From Epiperipatus broadwayi (lineage: Eukaryota > Onychophora > Udeonychophora > Euonychophora > Peripatidae), in NCBI GenBank assembly GCA_028023455.1, contig JAQFVV010012536.1:2190001-2254000 (forward strand): 64,000 nt of DNA, given 5' to 3'. Below the pieces are notes generated by a model. It was given only the letters and a program-made list of their open reading frames with translations. It made no database searches and was not told the origin of the DNA. The translations under genes and the position numbers were made by a program. This document shows, piece by piece, positions 11,761 through 25,046 of this stretch; position 1 is the first letter of the stretch; each line of letters opens with the position of its first letter.

Positions 11761-12830
11761 CACTAAATATCACATGATCACCATTTCTTATTCTTGCTCA
11801 TAACTGTTATCAAAACAGGCAAAACTCCCCATACAGTAATGTCACTCAGTGAAAGACAGAGTAATCAATGGATGCCAAAAGGCTTGTGCATAAAATCTCT
11901 ATCTAGTGCCTACTCATCCAATATCCCCAGATTAGTTTCTGGCTTGTGGCCTTCATCAGTCAAGAGCCTCAGATCCGACAGCACTGCACCAATCCTGTCT
12001 AATTGGGTAGTGGTGGCTATCATTATTAAAGAACCAAAGAAAAGAAAAATATATGGGTACTGAACTGAGTTCAGACCTATATGACTATATAAGCTAATGA
12101 GCTTGGATTGAAAATATTATTGGGTTTTTAATTTTATTCTCATAGTTTTGTAGTAAAGTAGAGATAAAAAATGGCTGCGGAGAGTTGCATTAGATCCTAA
12201 GATCTAGGTGCAGCACTCTTGGATCCAAGGCTCCTCACTGGACAAAGGGCACAAGCCAGAAACTATTCTGGGGATTTTGGATGAGTAGGCATTTAGATAG
12301 GGATTTTAGGCAAAAGCCTTTTGGCATCCATTTATTACTCTGGTTTGCACTGAGTGGGACTACTGTATGGAGAGTTTTACCTGTTTTAATAACAGTTATG
12401 AGAAAGCATAGGAAATAGTGATCATGTGATGTTCAGTGATTTACTACCAATCCTGCCTAATAATATAGGGTGGCTATGGTAGGGGTAGTGAACTGAGTTC
12501 AGACCTATATGATTATATAAGCTAATGAGCTTGGATTGAAAATATTGTGCTTTCAATTTTATTCTCAAAGTTTTGTAGTTAAGTAGAGATAAAAGGTGGC
12601 TGCTGGAAGGTTGCATTAGATCCTAAGATTTAGGTGCAGTGCTCTCAGATCCAAGGCTCCTCACTGGCGAAGACTACAAGACAGAAACTAGTCTGGGGAT
12701 ATTGGATGAGTAGGCACTAGATAGGGATTTTATGCACAAGCCTTCTGGCATCCATTGATTATTGTAGCTTTCACTGAGTGGCACTACTGTATGGAGAGTT
12801 TTCCTGTTTTAAAAACAGAATAATATTGAA
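11760..12830. mobile_element. Cluster of three family B units, two in direct tandem
   Basis: A reverse-oriented family B copy (about 11765-12000) is followed by two forward copies in head-to-tail order (about 12005-12433 and 12434-12828). Each forward unit runs from 'accaatcctgcctaat' through 'gaactgagttcagacctat', the hammerhead-like region and the 'gccttctggcatcca' block to 'gagttttacctgtttta'. The unit length is roughly 395-425 bp. Each unit has a decayed ribozyme core (CUGGACA, CUGGCGA), and the reverse copy has CUGAUGA with a broken helix I. Tandem units of about 0.4 kb with a type I hammerhead resemble metazoan retrozymes. Confidence 0.7.
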
Positions 12831-13405
12831 TTTATTGCAGTGCTATATACATTACATCCCTCAGTAAAGTTTACTATGCATATTGGAAAATAAATTTTAT
12901 ATGTCATCAAAATAAAAAATAACTACATATCATTGGCAGCTATGAAACCTCTTAAATACAAGATATGCTCTCTCCACATTACATTCGCCTCTCCACAATA
13001 AAATTAAGTCAATTAAACTTTTGATGTATAACAAAATGATTTCTTTTCTAAAATATTCAAAGCAAAATTTGTGTAATAACAATATTGGGAACTTTTTATT
13101 TAAAGTTCTTAAAATCCTTGATAATTGATCAAATATATATGAAACACAATATGGCTGACATGGTTAGTATTGCAAATGAGCTTTATTAAATCACTATTCA
13201 GGTAAAGACTTTTCATGTAACCAATGTTTGCAATCCTACCTATGTGTATGCTTAATTTAGCACTCAGATTTTTCAAAATTTCTGTAATAGTGCTAGATTT
13301 TCAATTCTCATAGCAATTTTGGGGGATTTGGAATTGATAGTAAAACAGGTTTTTCAATTCTAAAATTAATAGCTTTATACAACTTGGACACTCCCTATTT
13401 ACTGG
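12830..13405. other. A+T-rich non-coding DNA
   Basis: Nothing recognised. Confidence 0.4.
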
Positions 13406-13406
13406 T

Positions 13407-13755
13407 ATATAGAATGCATTACATGATCACCATTCTTCATGCTTATGCAAACAGTTTACTCAGAGGCAAAACTCTCCATACAGAAGCATCACTTGATGCA
13501 CACAAGAGTAATCAATGGATGCAGGAAGGCATGTGCATAAAATCCCTGAATCCTAAGATCTATGTGCAGTGCTCTCAGATCCAAGGCTGCTCACTGATAG
13601 AAACCACAAGCTAGAAACTATTCTGGAGGTATTGGATGAGTAGGCACTAGATACGGATTTTTATGCACAAGCCTTCCTGCATCCATTGATTACTCTGGCT
13701 TGCACTGAGTGACAATACTGTATGGAGAGTTTTGCCTCTGTGCATATAGGATGCA
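13407..13755 (+). mobile_element. Family B foldback element with 12-bp TSD
   Basis: The direct repeats 'atatagaatgca' (13407-13418) and 'atataggatgca' (13744-13755) differ at one base and flank the insertion. Its ends fold back ('gaggcaaaactctccatac' against 'gtatggagagttttgcctc'). The ribozyme core near 13590-13630 is degraded (CUGAUAGA, GAAACUAUUC). Confidence 0.75.
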
Positions 13756-13889
13756 GTGGCATATCATGTTTGTGAAAAAAATAATTTTCTAAATTTTTCA
13801 TGAATATCCATAAATATTTACTGTACTAATTTTATAGTTATTTATGTCTACAAAAAATTTAAGTTGGGAACACTGTAGTTAGATACTCT

Positions 13890-14462
13890 TTAATCTTCAT
13901 CCTCAAAACCTGGAAATTCATCTCCAGGGTTAAATGAAAAATCACTTAAGTTTTTTTTTAAGAAACTTGAGTCTTCATATAACCTCTCATCTTCTGGGCC
14001 ATCATTTTTTTAAATGACTTTACAACTGTTTCATATTTCACAGCTTCCCATAAATTTTTGACTCATTCTCAAATCTGCAAAATGTAAGTCTGTTCCATTT
14101 TCCTGATGGTGTCACTTCAAAATCTGTATACGGCATCCAATTGTTTCATTTCTCCTTCATGAATCCTTTAAATGATTTATTACTGCAGACATCTAAAGGT
14201 TGAAGTTGGCTTGTTAGACTACTTGGAATAACAGTAATTGAGGTTTTTATTTTGGTTGATTTTATTTTCACAGTTTCTGTTCTGTGATCCAAAACTGATC
14301 CCATACTAGCAAGAAAGGTTTTTTTAACAGTCCACCAGGATGCCTAGACCACCCATTATCTATCCATAACTTTATCCTCCCTTCTTCCATTCAGTCCTTA
14401 TGATGAACATGCACAAACACACCTTTAGGCAGTTTTTCCTCAGGCAATTTATTAACTTTGTG
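13890..14462 (-). pseudogene. pogo/Tigger-type DDE transposase, C-terminal part, broken
   Basis: Minus-strand translation, with frameshifts and stops, gives in order: 'LPKGVFVHVHHKD', 'GWSRHPGGLLKKPFLLVWDQF' (the '..RPGGLL..PSLLVWDSF' stretch with a catalytic-type Asp), 'TVIPSSLTSQLQPLDV' (the 'VIPGGLTSQLQPLDV' stretch typical of pogo/Tigger/jerky transposases), 'NKSFKGFMKEK' and an acidic end 'NPGDEFPGFEDED' before a stop. About the last 190 residues are represented. The N-terminal DNA-binding part is not visible upstream. Such C-termini are found in Tigger elements and in the POGK/jerky host genes derived from them. Several in-frame stops argue for a dead transposon rather than a host gene. 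Confidence 0.8.
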
Positions 14463-14469
14463 GAACAGA

Positions 14470-15055
14470 AAGAAAATGATCGAAATAATTTATTCAAAAC
14501 TACTGTTTTGCAAAAGCACAAAATGCAATAACCAGAAATTTTACATTGATTGCAATTTCCAATTCATAATTTTGATTACCAGCACATAGAACACATTTTA
14601 GGCATATTTTAAGGAGGGAAAATGTGTCCTATATGATGGCAAATATGGTAATATACAATGTCAAGTATTTCTTTTACTTATAGAGAATAGACTTAGAAAA
14701 AACTCTGATTTATGCTTATTTCAATAAAAAATAGTTCACTAACGTTTGATGAAATACTAACATTAGTTTCTTTTTCTTATACACAATGTTAATATTTGGC
14801 ATGAAGACTAAACTGGAATACCAGAATTATGAACTCATTCTCATTATTTTTCTATGTGACATTATAGGTGAACTACAATATGAGTCTTCATTATTGATTA
14901 TCTGACAGATAACTATTCCAATATAAATTAATGTTTTACAAATAAATCAAGTCAGATGTCACATGATCTAATTTAAACAAGTTTGTGTTACAAATGTTTT
15001 ATATTTTATTTTTTGCTATTAAGGCTTTGGCAATTTTATATTGCTAAAGCTATTA
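14470..15055. other. A+T-rich non-coding DNA, possible decayed transposon
   Basis: This would be the upstream part of the pogo element. I could not trace the remaining transposase domains in it. Confidence 0.35.
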
Positions 15056-15059
15056 ATAT

Positions 15060-15315
15060 ATGGTATATCTGAACTTAGTTCAATCCCACATGGCTGTTTA
15101 AGTTAAATAGCTGGATTGAAAGACATATGGATGTCTGAAAATTTCGGATTTTCTACTTAATAGTTATCCATTAGATAAAGTGCTGGGCTTGTTCTAGTAT
15201 TTTTAATCTAATGCTTGAATATCCTGGCACCTCACTGATGAAGCCAGTAGCAGAAACCAGTCTGGGGTTGAGGATATTCTGAAAAGCTTGTTAAGGGCTT
15301 ATTTGTGAGCTCTTT
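15060..15315 (+). repeat. Divergent family B copy (B2)
   Basis: It shares 'ctgaacttagttca', 'ctggattgaaa' and the ribozyme region with family B but differs elsewhere, so it is a separate subfamily. It includes the hammerhead-like motif described separately. Confidence 0.6.
15226..15272 (+). ncRNA. Hammerhead ribozyme-like motif (subfamily B2)
   Basis: The core CUGAUGA at 15235-15241 is the standard consensus. Helix I is ACCUCA/UGGGGU, where the other copies have UCCUCA/UGGGGA: the outer pair is inverted (U-A to A-U) and pairing is kept. Helix II is GC/GC with the same A-A apposition, GAA is intact, helix III is AC-CA-GU, and C17 is followed by the helix I 3' strand. The compensatory change supports a real RNA fold. 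Confidence 0.65.
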
Positions 15316-15570
15316 GTAAAACAAATGAATGTTTTATTATTGTTTTTTACATCCCATATTGTAGTGAGAAATTCTTGGAATTTTCACTCTATATTTGAAA
15401 GTTATCAGGTTTTGAAATAAAATTTAAAAAAACTTGATTGAAGTTGACATACTTGATTACTTAAAAGGAATATTAATGTAATCTACCCATCTTTTTCTTT
15501 TCAGAAATATTGATAATCTTATAATAATAAACTGCAAAAGGGATTCATTATTTGAGAATATCAAAACCAA
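15315..15570. other. A+T-rich non-coding DNA
   Basis: Nothing recognised. Confidence 0.4.
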
Positions 15571-15574
15571 TTCT

Positions 15575-15601
15575 ATATTAGAATAAAATAATCTATACTT
15601 T

Positions 15602-15643
<42 letters not shown>

Positions 15644-15661
15644 ATAGATTATTTTATTCTA

Positions 15662-15706
<45 letters not shown>

Positions 15707-15715
15707 ACCCTTACT
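15575..15715. repeat. Inverted repeat around (AT)n, then a second (AT)n
   Basis: A 26-bp arm beginning 'tattagaataaaataatc' (15575-15603) and its reverse complement (15637-15664) enclose an (AT)n run. A second (AT)n run (about 15665-15703) follows and marks the left border of the first tandem A+T-rich unit. Confidence 0.8.
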
Positions 15716-18700
15716 TCTCGATGTATAATATAGTTTGAAATACGACTAGCTCAATTAAATTATAATGCTTAATTAAAATTTGCATATCTATCTTTAATTT
15801 ACTTTTATACTATCATATTCTAATTAAATTTATTATCAATTATTAAAATCAATATAGTTCTATAGTATGTACTAATTAAATAAGTATTTATCAAAATCAT
15901 GAGACTGTGAAGTAAAGTTACAAAGCAATAAGTAGATTTACATTAAATCAATATCTCCCAAGATATTGTTTCAATGGCATAAGAATACTATTACCTCCTT
16001 ATTAACTTACTACTACATCTACAGCATTCTTATGGCTTTTAAAATAAAATAAATTATCTTTAATAATAATAAAAATAAATCTTAACTTTTAATTTTAAAA
16101 TATAATTAAATAATCTCAGGTTCTTCTAATTATCTTAAAGTAATGATAACTCATGTAAATAAGTATGATAAAGGATTTTATATCAAACCTAAATACACCT
16201 AACTTATTCTAATAATAATAATACTCAATACTAATCTTAGGGTATAACTTAATCTTATCTATTTCTGTTATATCATCAATCATTAAATAAATAATAATAT
16301 GTATATCTTTTATTTTCATATAGTATCTTAATTTTGGAATAGATCAAAATCTTATAATTTAATAATCTGTGGCAATAAATAATATTGTACTCTTATATTA
16401 TGCATTATAATTACTCTATGACCATTGTAATATGATATGTTAATGTCAATCAATTCTCATAAATAATCAGGAAAATATTGTATTTATTTCTAAATAGTAT
16501 TAATAAATTCACATTGTGCAAATATCATGTTTATCCTAATTATCTGCTGTCAAATGCTGTGGTGCAAAATAATGAACTCGACACACTTTTAAAATAAATT
16601 AAACAAATTTATTTACATTAACTTTGATTAAGAATTTATTTACAACATTTACAGTTCAAAATTAGAAAACAAAGAAAATAAAAAATATAAGAAAATAATA
16701 ATACAAAATGTTTATACTGTTACCAACTTATATTCTTAATACATAATTTACATTCTTTTAAAATGCTGTACTAATAACATTGAAGTATTTTCGAACTTAC
16801 ACTTTAAATACATTTCAGTAAGCTTCAATTATTACACATAAATTTATGTAAATACTGTTTATGTAGCATATGTAAACAATTAAACTTTAATAATTAAATT
16901 GCTACATCAATTAAGTATTAATGTTATTCATTCCATAATGTAATAGTATGTGTTCACTTTACTATTAGTATTACTTTAATATTATAATATAGACATTAAT
17001 GTATTTATGTAACGTAATAACAAATAATTGATTATAACTTTATATTTCACTTAATGCAATTCATGCTACAGGTTTTATCAAATATGCATTACATATATGT
17101 GTTGTTGAAATAATAATATTATTTAAATCATTCATTAATTTCAAATTCATAAAGTATTATATTAGATAAATTCTATGATTCTTTTCTATGTGAAATTATT
17201 ACTTTACTTTATGTGTTATACTACTCCTTCTTAATAAATTTCTATCTACAAAAACATCCTCTAAACTTATTTAAAATTTCCGGAAAACAACTTTCAACTC
17301 TAAATAAAATATTAATTATCCAAACTATTTATACTTCATCATCTATACTTGGTAAACCTTCAATCCAAATATAAACTTCTCCATAAAACTTAACGTAATT
17401 TATCCAATAAACAAAATAAAATACAGACTTTTAACTCTCTTCCTAATTTGCAATAAAAATAATTACTTATAAATAATAAATATAATTCTAATACTATAAC
17501 ATATAAAAAAAATATTAAAATTTATTTACGAAAGAATCATATAATTATTTCTAAGCTTCTTATGTAATGTTGTATCATATTTATATCATAAATTCAAATT
17601 ATGCATATTTAAATAAAACTGTCACTGCCAATATAATGTGTGTGTATTTTTAAAATATTTATACATTCATTCAACAATAACATATCATTTGGTTGATCTA
17701 AAGAAAACATATTAAATACATCAAAATTATTATTATTATACAATTTTTACCATAAATAATGATTTAATGTACAGTCCATCTTCCAATATTCTTGAATTAC
17801 AGCTTCATAAAATAATTCACATTTATACTCACGATCATTCTTTAAAATATTATGTGTTATATTAATTATAAAATAAACTTATGCAATTAATCATTATATT
17901 ACTTTTAGTTATTATTTAAAGAAATGTACCTATCTCATTTTTAATAAATTAATAATATTTAAATTTTATGTTAGATAAATAAAACAGAATTCATATTACG
18001 TAACTCCAGCGATGTCTTCTTTTCACCATACAGTTCTTTAATCCTAGGCACAAATTCACTAGAACACCATTTCCTGTTTCCGGTACATCACGTGTTTTTT
18101 TAAAAGTTTATGAAAAACGAAAACGTTTTTTTTTAAAAAAAAATAAGTTCCCACAAGAAAATAAAATAAAATTAAAATAGTTTATAGGATCCTGGTTTAG
18201 TTCTTTTAAAAATATTATTCAAAAGTTATTATTTTAATTTAGTCTATAGTTTATAAAAATTTATATTTAATTATTTTAAATTGACTTGGACGTCCATATA
18301 TTACTTGCGCATTCCATAACAAAATATCCAGGTAAGAATAAGTTTCTTCATCCAAACAACCAGCGTTTAGATTATTTCAATATAATAATTTTTATTATAT
18401 TAAGACTTTAAGCTAATTATATTTTCAATTTATTTGCCTTTCAAAATTATCAACATTTAGTCTTTTAAACATAAAGACTTAACAAGGCAAGTATTTATAA
18501 AACTACTTTTATTTTTAATATCTTTCCTTAAGATATATATTTAAATTCATATCTTACAAAATACTTTCTTTATAAAGAAGTATTTTATTCTTTAAAGTAT
18601 TTAATTTTCTAATAGTCAATAGCAATTAGCTTTTAAAATTATATACTGTCCAAAATATTACTTTTCTCCATCTCGTAATTATCCGAACTAATCCAGCGTT

Positions 18701-19947
18701 TGTCACATTTCTAGGGTAAAGTTTCCGATATATTTTCACTATATATGATGTTTCCATGACTATTTGCCTGCAAATTGAGCTCAAATAGAGACGAATGATA
18801 GGGAAAAATTAACTTAACACTGCATATTTATCATTTTAAAATTTCTATAACTTACTACAAGACACTCTTATAATTTTAAAAAAATGATTTTAAAAGCGTC
18901 TATAAAATTTACTTAGTTATTTTTAATAACACAATTAACTTTAAAATTCAATCACAGAGTCCTCTCCTAACAATTGAACTGAGCTTTTATACCGGAAGAA
19001 ACTTCCCATTTGATTGGTACATTTAAACAATCAACTTGTTGGCTTATTTACATATTTACCAACAACACAAAATTAAAAATAAATAATGACTTATTTAATA
19101 TTTAATATTTATTACATTATTACATTTTTAAAATAATTCTTATCGTTTATTTAAATCCATTAAACATTTTTTAAAAATATTCTTACTTACTTGATTTTAA
19201 TTTTAACTTTTAGAAGATTATTTAAAATACACTAAGTCTTTTTTATACGTTATATTTTTAAAGCAATACTTTTAAAAAAACAGATTTAATATTCTACATT
19301 GATTTATCTTTATTTTATCTCGTGATAGCTCACGTATTATTTATAAATTTTATAACATGATTTTTAAAATAGTTGTGCAACTTTATTAGATAACTTCCAA
19401 GCATGTGTGTGCATATTTAACTAACATCTGTTTCTACAACACAAGAAACGCTTGTCATAATCTAAAAATAACTAACAATTGCATTTTTAAAATAAACATT
19501 TTTTTTAAAATAAATAAGATATTATAACAGATTTTAAATTAATAATTCGATATTATTAAAATCAAATATTAATCTTCTATTTATGTACTTATAAAAATTA
19601 AAATATTTATATTCTTTTATAACATTATTTTATCAACAATAAATATATGCATTTAATTTTAACTTGTCTTTTAAACACTTTTTAGTTTTAAATACCTACT
19701 TATTAAATATATTAATGCAGTATTGATTATGGCCATTTTTCCAACTATATATTATAATCATCATCATTTAAAATGTCTCTCTCAATATCAGCACAATTTT
19801 ACATATCAAATACTCATAGATTGCTTTAATTAAACCTTTTGAAATATTACCATAAGCAAAATTAACATCACATATTCAAATATATCTTAAATTTAAAATT
19901 TTTAATAGATTAGCACAAAAATTAAATGGTGACCCATACAAAAGGGC

Positions 19948-19957
<10 letters not shown>
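15715..19957 (-). repeat. A+T-rich tandem unit 1 (about 4.2 kb), non-coding
   Basis: This unit is colinear with unit 2 (20030-25017). Shared landmarks, in order: 'actagctcaa', 'tcaatggcataagaa', 'aataatctcaggttc', an 'actcg(g)acaca' block (16577; unit 2 at 20931), a CCAAT/TATA arrangement, 'tatggcca' and the end 'aaaagggcacaatata'. It contains no open frame of interest. Read on the minus strand, the start is 'tgtgcccttttgtatggg', the promoter lies about 970 bp in, and AATAAA-type signals occur before the 'cgagttcatt' block. It could be a tandem satellite-like repeat, or very long LTRs or UTRs of an unknown element. Confidence 0.6.
18950..19020 (-). promoter_or_regulatory. Putative RNA polymerase II promoter in A+T-rich unit 1
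   Basis: On the minus strand a CCAAT box (accaatca, 19013-19019) is followed about 25 bp later by a TATA box (tataaaag, 18984-18991). The position corresponds to the CCAAT/TATA pair in unit 2 (measured from the unit end: about 970 and 995 bp). This stretch has clearly higher sequence complexity than its surroundings. Confidence 0.45.

Positions 19958-20021
<64 letters not shown>
19951..20021. repeat. (AT)n microsatellite, about 70 bp
   Basis: A pure AT dinucleotide run at the junction between the two A+T-rich tandem units. Confidence 0.95.
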
Positions 20022-20024
<3 letters not shown>

Positions 20025-20029
20025 TAACC

Positions 20030-23000
20030 TGTCATCTTGTGCATCCTCACTTCCAGAATAGTATATGATATAAAATAAAACGGGTTCTAGTTCAGTTAAT
20101 AATTAATAACTAAAATATTCAGCATTAAAATTAAAATATTTCACTAGCTCAAATTTAACAATAATGAATAAGGTTCAGTTTATAAAAATAAATTAAATAA
20201 ATATTTAATATTTTCATGAGACTTGAAGTGAAAATACAGGTGACAAGATAGATTACATTGAGCCAATATCCCACAGGATACTACCTCAATGGCATAAGAA
20301 CACTATCCCCCCTTTATTACTATTTCAAATAACAAACTCATAGTATTCTTACGACTTTAATAACTTCTACTCACTAAGATTAAACTAATAATTAAGTCTT
20401 AATCTTCTATTTGTAATAATCTAGCTCAATAAAATAATCTCAGGTTCATAAAGTTTATTCTAAGTTAATTTAAAAATACGGTAGTAAAATATGAGAAGGG
20501 ATTTTATGTCATAATCTACTACACTGAAACTAATAATAATAAATAATAATAATATTCTTCATTGTTTAATTACTACTGGATATCTTTTCTTTTTGTTATA
20601 TTTTTATTACCATAATAAAATAATAAAATAATTTTATATAATCTTTTATCTTCATGAATATAATAAATAAATACGTGGTAGCATTTTGATAATCTGATAA
20701 ACAAAATATGTGTGGCAACTGATAGCATATAATTTAATATAATATTGTGATAACTTATTTATGACCAATAAAATAATGTAAGATTATGATTATTTAATTA
20801 TAATGAATACCAATAAAATATTTAAAATTCTTAAAATAATTCTCTATTTATCTTTTGTGCAAAATTATATATTTGTTTCGATTATTATGCATATATCGTG
20901 TTTTCATGCAGCGATGTGGAGAAATAAATAACTCGGACACAAAATTTTTGAAATAACAAAATTTAACAAAGTTTATTACTAACAACAAATAAATAAACAA
21001 TTTATTTACACTATTTACAGTGGATATCCTTAACTTTTTTACTTTACAGTTTGATCTACCGGGTTATAAAAAAAATAATTTATATTTCAATTATATCTTT
21101 ATTTAGATTTAGGACAAAATTTTAAAAAAATGTTACTATTTGGTTTCTCATTATGGTTAACTTATTACAAATATATTTATCTACTTTATTAGCAACAGCA
21201 TTTTATCCTTAATATTATTAAACTATCTTATTTTAAAAATTCATACTTAGAAAACATTCTATAGAAAACAAAATTTTATAATGAGTATGGATTTCTCAAA
21301 ATATTAAAAAAAAATTTCATCTTGCAAAGTCAAAGATGTTACACAAAATATTATCCAAAATTCAGTACTAGATTTTAGTATTTATCACACAATGTTTACT
21401 AATCATAATATATTCTTCTTTAAGCCTTACTTTAGTATGATATAAGTGTAATCATCAATATATTTCTGTTAATCAATAAACAAAAAATATACTATGCATA
21501 TTGTTTACATAATTTACTTTGTACTATTGTATTTAAAAATATGCAATACTTATTTTTCTCTTAAAAAAAATAATACTAAAGCATTTAAAATTATTATCAC
21601 TTTAAAGAAAATATCTTTGTTTAGATACTTTATTTTAAAAAGTTTATATTTCATTTCCGAAATAAAATTCAAAATATATTCTATGATTCTTTTCTTTCCT
21701 TAGGATACTTTGGATCTTCAATTTTAAGTTATAACGTCCTATTCCTTCTAAGCAAATAAACCAATCTTATACAAAACGATAGCATAACCTAAGTTCTAAA
21801 TTATTTATCATTTCTCTTAAACATATCTTACTGAACGATGCAGTTACATGAAATAAAGATAGCAAAAACAGATGCATAGGATTAAGGAAGAAAGCTAGAG
21901 TATTACTCTTAACATATCTCAAAATCATGGCACAGTGCGAAGAGGTATGACATTTACCTGCCTAATATCCTCTAGTACAGGGACGATGTTAAAGCTATTT
22001 CTTCAGCTTTATTAGAACATCAAATATTTAAAGAAATATAAACACTGTCCAAATAAAATGTGTATCAGTCATAGGGCTTTGTTAACTATGCTGATATTCA
22101 CATAAAGACTAAATATTATTTCCATTCCTTATAACATCCTATTTCTTAAAACATCATCTTGGTTTCCTGTTCACTAAGTACTTCCAAGCCACTATCTCAA
22201 CATTATTTCTCAAGATTTTCCACATCTTACATCGATAAATAACTATCTGCATTTACAAAACAATAAATAAAATTCATTAATAGTTAAAACAATTTCACTG
22301 TTCCATAAGAAAAGTCTGCTTACTTCATTATTCTATATGTCTAATCATATACAATCTACTTAGACAATATTTGAATATCCCATAACATGAAAATTTTAAA
22401 AGAATCACATAATTATTTGTTATGTTGGATTATATCACTAATAAAAAAAAAAAATTGTCGTATGCATATTTTCAAATCAATCCTATCTCATAATGTTTTT
22501 TAAAATGTTGTATGAAATGCGGTACATATAAGTAAAAAAACTTTTACACTTCATTCTTCCAATTTATGGATGATCTAAAGAAAACAAAAAAATATATACA
22601 TTATAAATTATCAATAGTTATTATTATTACCAATAACCTTTATCTAGTCATCGTGTTCAGTAGGCTTCCTTTATCCACTTGAGCATTGCAGATATAAAAA
22701 AAAATTCACACCCATACACTTTATATTAAAATATTTTTAGCTAAATTATTAGATTGTTATATTATAAAATTTTAATATTAATAAATTAATGTTTTTATGT
22801 TTTTCCTAATCTTATATAAAAATTTAGATTTAAACTAGGTTAACAAAATAAAAGGAATCAAAACTATAATTACATATTTTCTTGACGATAGTTCCTGATA
22901 AGTCCAAAATGTTTATTATTTTCTCTAGAGTTTTTAAAAATGTTCTCCTCCAAGCACGTTAAAATTTAAAATAAAAATAATTATTAATCCATTTAGTAAA

Positions 23001-25011
23001 ATTTATAGAAAATAATCCTTGGTTTTAGTATTTAGGATGATAATTATTAAATCATAATATTAATTAATCCCGTGAAGCTTCTTAATCTTCTCTACCCATA
23101 TTCTCTGCGTATCCGATGCATCAATCCATCTAATTTAACTTTAAAAATATTCGATAAACTTTTAAGTACTATTTGTATTTCCATGGATCCATCTTTTATT
23201 CAACTATGTGTTCACTTTTTTATATATATGTTTCCTTCTTGATACATTTAAACTTTCGTTTGGTATTTTTTATAAATCTCTTTTAAAAAAAAAAAAAAAA
23301 AACTTCAAGTACTTTTAAACAAATCTTTTCTAAATACATTTTTAAACAATTCTAAGACTGGATGTTTTAATATCAAAAATACTTCTATAACATATTCTCC
23401 TGGGTTCTTTCTTAAATTCTTGAAAATATTTTTTTTTTAAATGTTACCTTCAGAAAGTATATAACATTTTACTCCTTTGAATATAATATTCTATAAAATA
23501 ATTCATGAAATATAATTGTCTTATTACTATTTAAAAAATAAATCTTGGATAAGCTTATAAATAATACGTTTCAATACATTTTTAGACTCCGTATAATGTC
23601 CGAGCTGTGGTTTTTTATGTACCAAAACAGTTCTTCGGTGAAATATTAATAAAGCTGTATCAATAAATATTCCAAACATTTTTACAGTATTACAATTTCT
23701 ATCCATTTTATTCCACAGTATATCCATTTTTTATTGCGAAGTTTAGGTTAAATTTTTAGATAAAATACTACTGATAAAGGAACTTTAAAAAATTTAACAA
23801 AGCATGTTAAACGAAATTATTAAAATATTTTTTAGTTTACACTCTCTTTTTTGCAAGTTACTTTTAAAATATTAATTTATTTTTGCAAATAAATTATGAG
23901 AGAGCGCTAAAATTGACTAAAATAATAATTTTAAAGTACTATCTCTTTGATAGCTATAATTTACCATTCTCTGGTTTCAATACATTATTAATCTCCCCCG
24001 ATAACCCCATGCAAATCATATTTATAGTCTGTAAGAATACCTATTCCTATTGGTTAATTCTTACTTTAGCTTGAGAACAAATTTACATATTTTTAGTTTA
24101 TAGTAGAATTGAATTTCAAAATTAGAAATTATGATGTAATAAAATTTAAAAAATATTATTTAAAATATTACTTTTAAATCAATTATTATTTTATTAAAAT
24201 TATTTAATCTTTTAAAATAACTTTTAAAATAACATTTAATAACGTATTCCATTTCTTAATATTCAATTTATCTATTTTTATTTAAATAAAATATTTAATT
24301 TTTATATTATGAATGTATTCGTCTTTATTACATCATTTAAGCATGTTATAGGAAAGTTAACTACGTAATATTTAATAATATTTACTTCTATGATAAATAA
24401 TCATTCTATCCAACTCTATAATATCACTTTTAAAATATTTTAAACTTTGTTATTAAATTCTAACAAGCGTGTGTGTGAAAGTATACATTAAAAGTCACAT
24501 GATTAATAACTTTGACAGACGATTTTTAATCTATTTCTCTGCCTAGATTTATATAATTGATACACTTATTATATTATATAAAATAATTATAAAATTTGGA
24601 AGAACAATTTAGAAAATATAGAATTAAATACAATTTTCACCATCATAAAGTTTATTTTTAAAATATACTATATTAATTTTGACTATTAAATATGATTATA
24701 AATTTAAACATAGCATTTATTAAATTATCAGTTTTAAACTATTAAAATCGAATTTATTAAATATACTTTTAATATTTATAGTTGTGTTATTTAATATGGC
24801 CAGCTTTTACAACCATATGAAACAATATTTTAAGCTTTACATAACTATTTTTAAATAATTTTATATACTATGTATTCTCTTTAGCTTCAAATTGTACTTT
24901 AAAGATATAATTGACGTAATACAATTACCATATTAAAAGGACATATTCTAAATTTAAAATTTTTAGTAATTGACTGTTATAAACTATTACTGACCTATAG
25001 AAAAGGGCACA

Positions 25012-25017
<6 letters not shown>
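20030..25017 (-). repeat. A+T-rich tandem unit 2 (about 5.0 kb), non-coding
   Basis: This is a diverged copy of unit 1 in the same order and orientation. It is about 700 bp longer between the left border and the promoter; the more complex segment 21840-22100 is a candidate for the extra DNA. It ends with 'aaaagggcacaatata' running into (AT)n(AC)n at 25012-25045. Open frames of 60-70 codons inside (for example 21494-21703, 23527-23727 and 23883-24074) have no family features. Confidence 0.6.
24015..24056 (-). promoter_or_regulatory. Putative RNA polymerase II promoter in A+T-rich unit 2
   Basis: On the minus strand a CCAAT box (aaccaatagg, near 24049-24055) is followed by a TATA-like box (actataaat, near 24020-24028). 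It matches the arrangement in unit 1 although the sequence between has diverged. Confidence 0.4.

Positions 25018-25044
<27 letters not shown>

Positions 25045-25046
<2 letters not shown>

Noticed and set aside
15715-25017. LTR retrotransposon with coding interior
   Set aside because: The two units are adjacent with only (AT)n between them, and no gag/pol reading frame, primer-binding site or polypurine tract is recognisable. I therefore report a tandem repeat with open identity.
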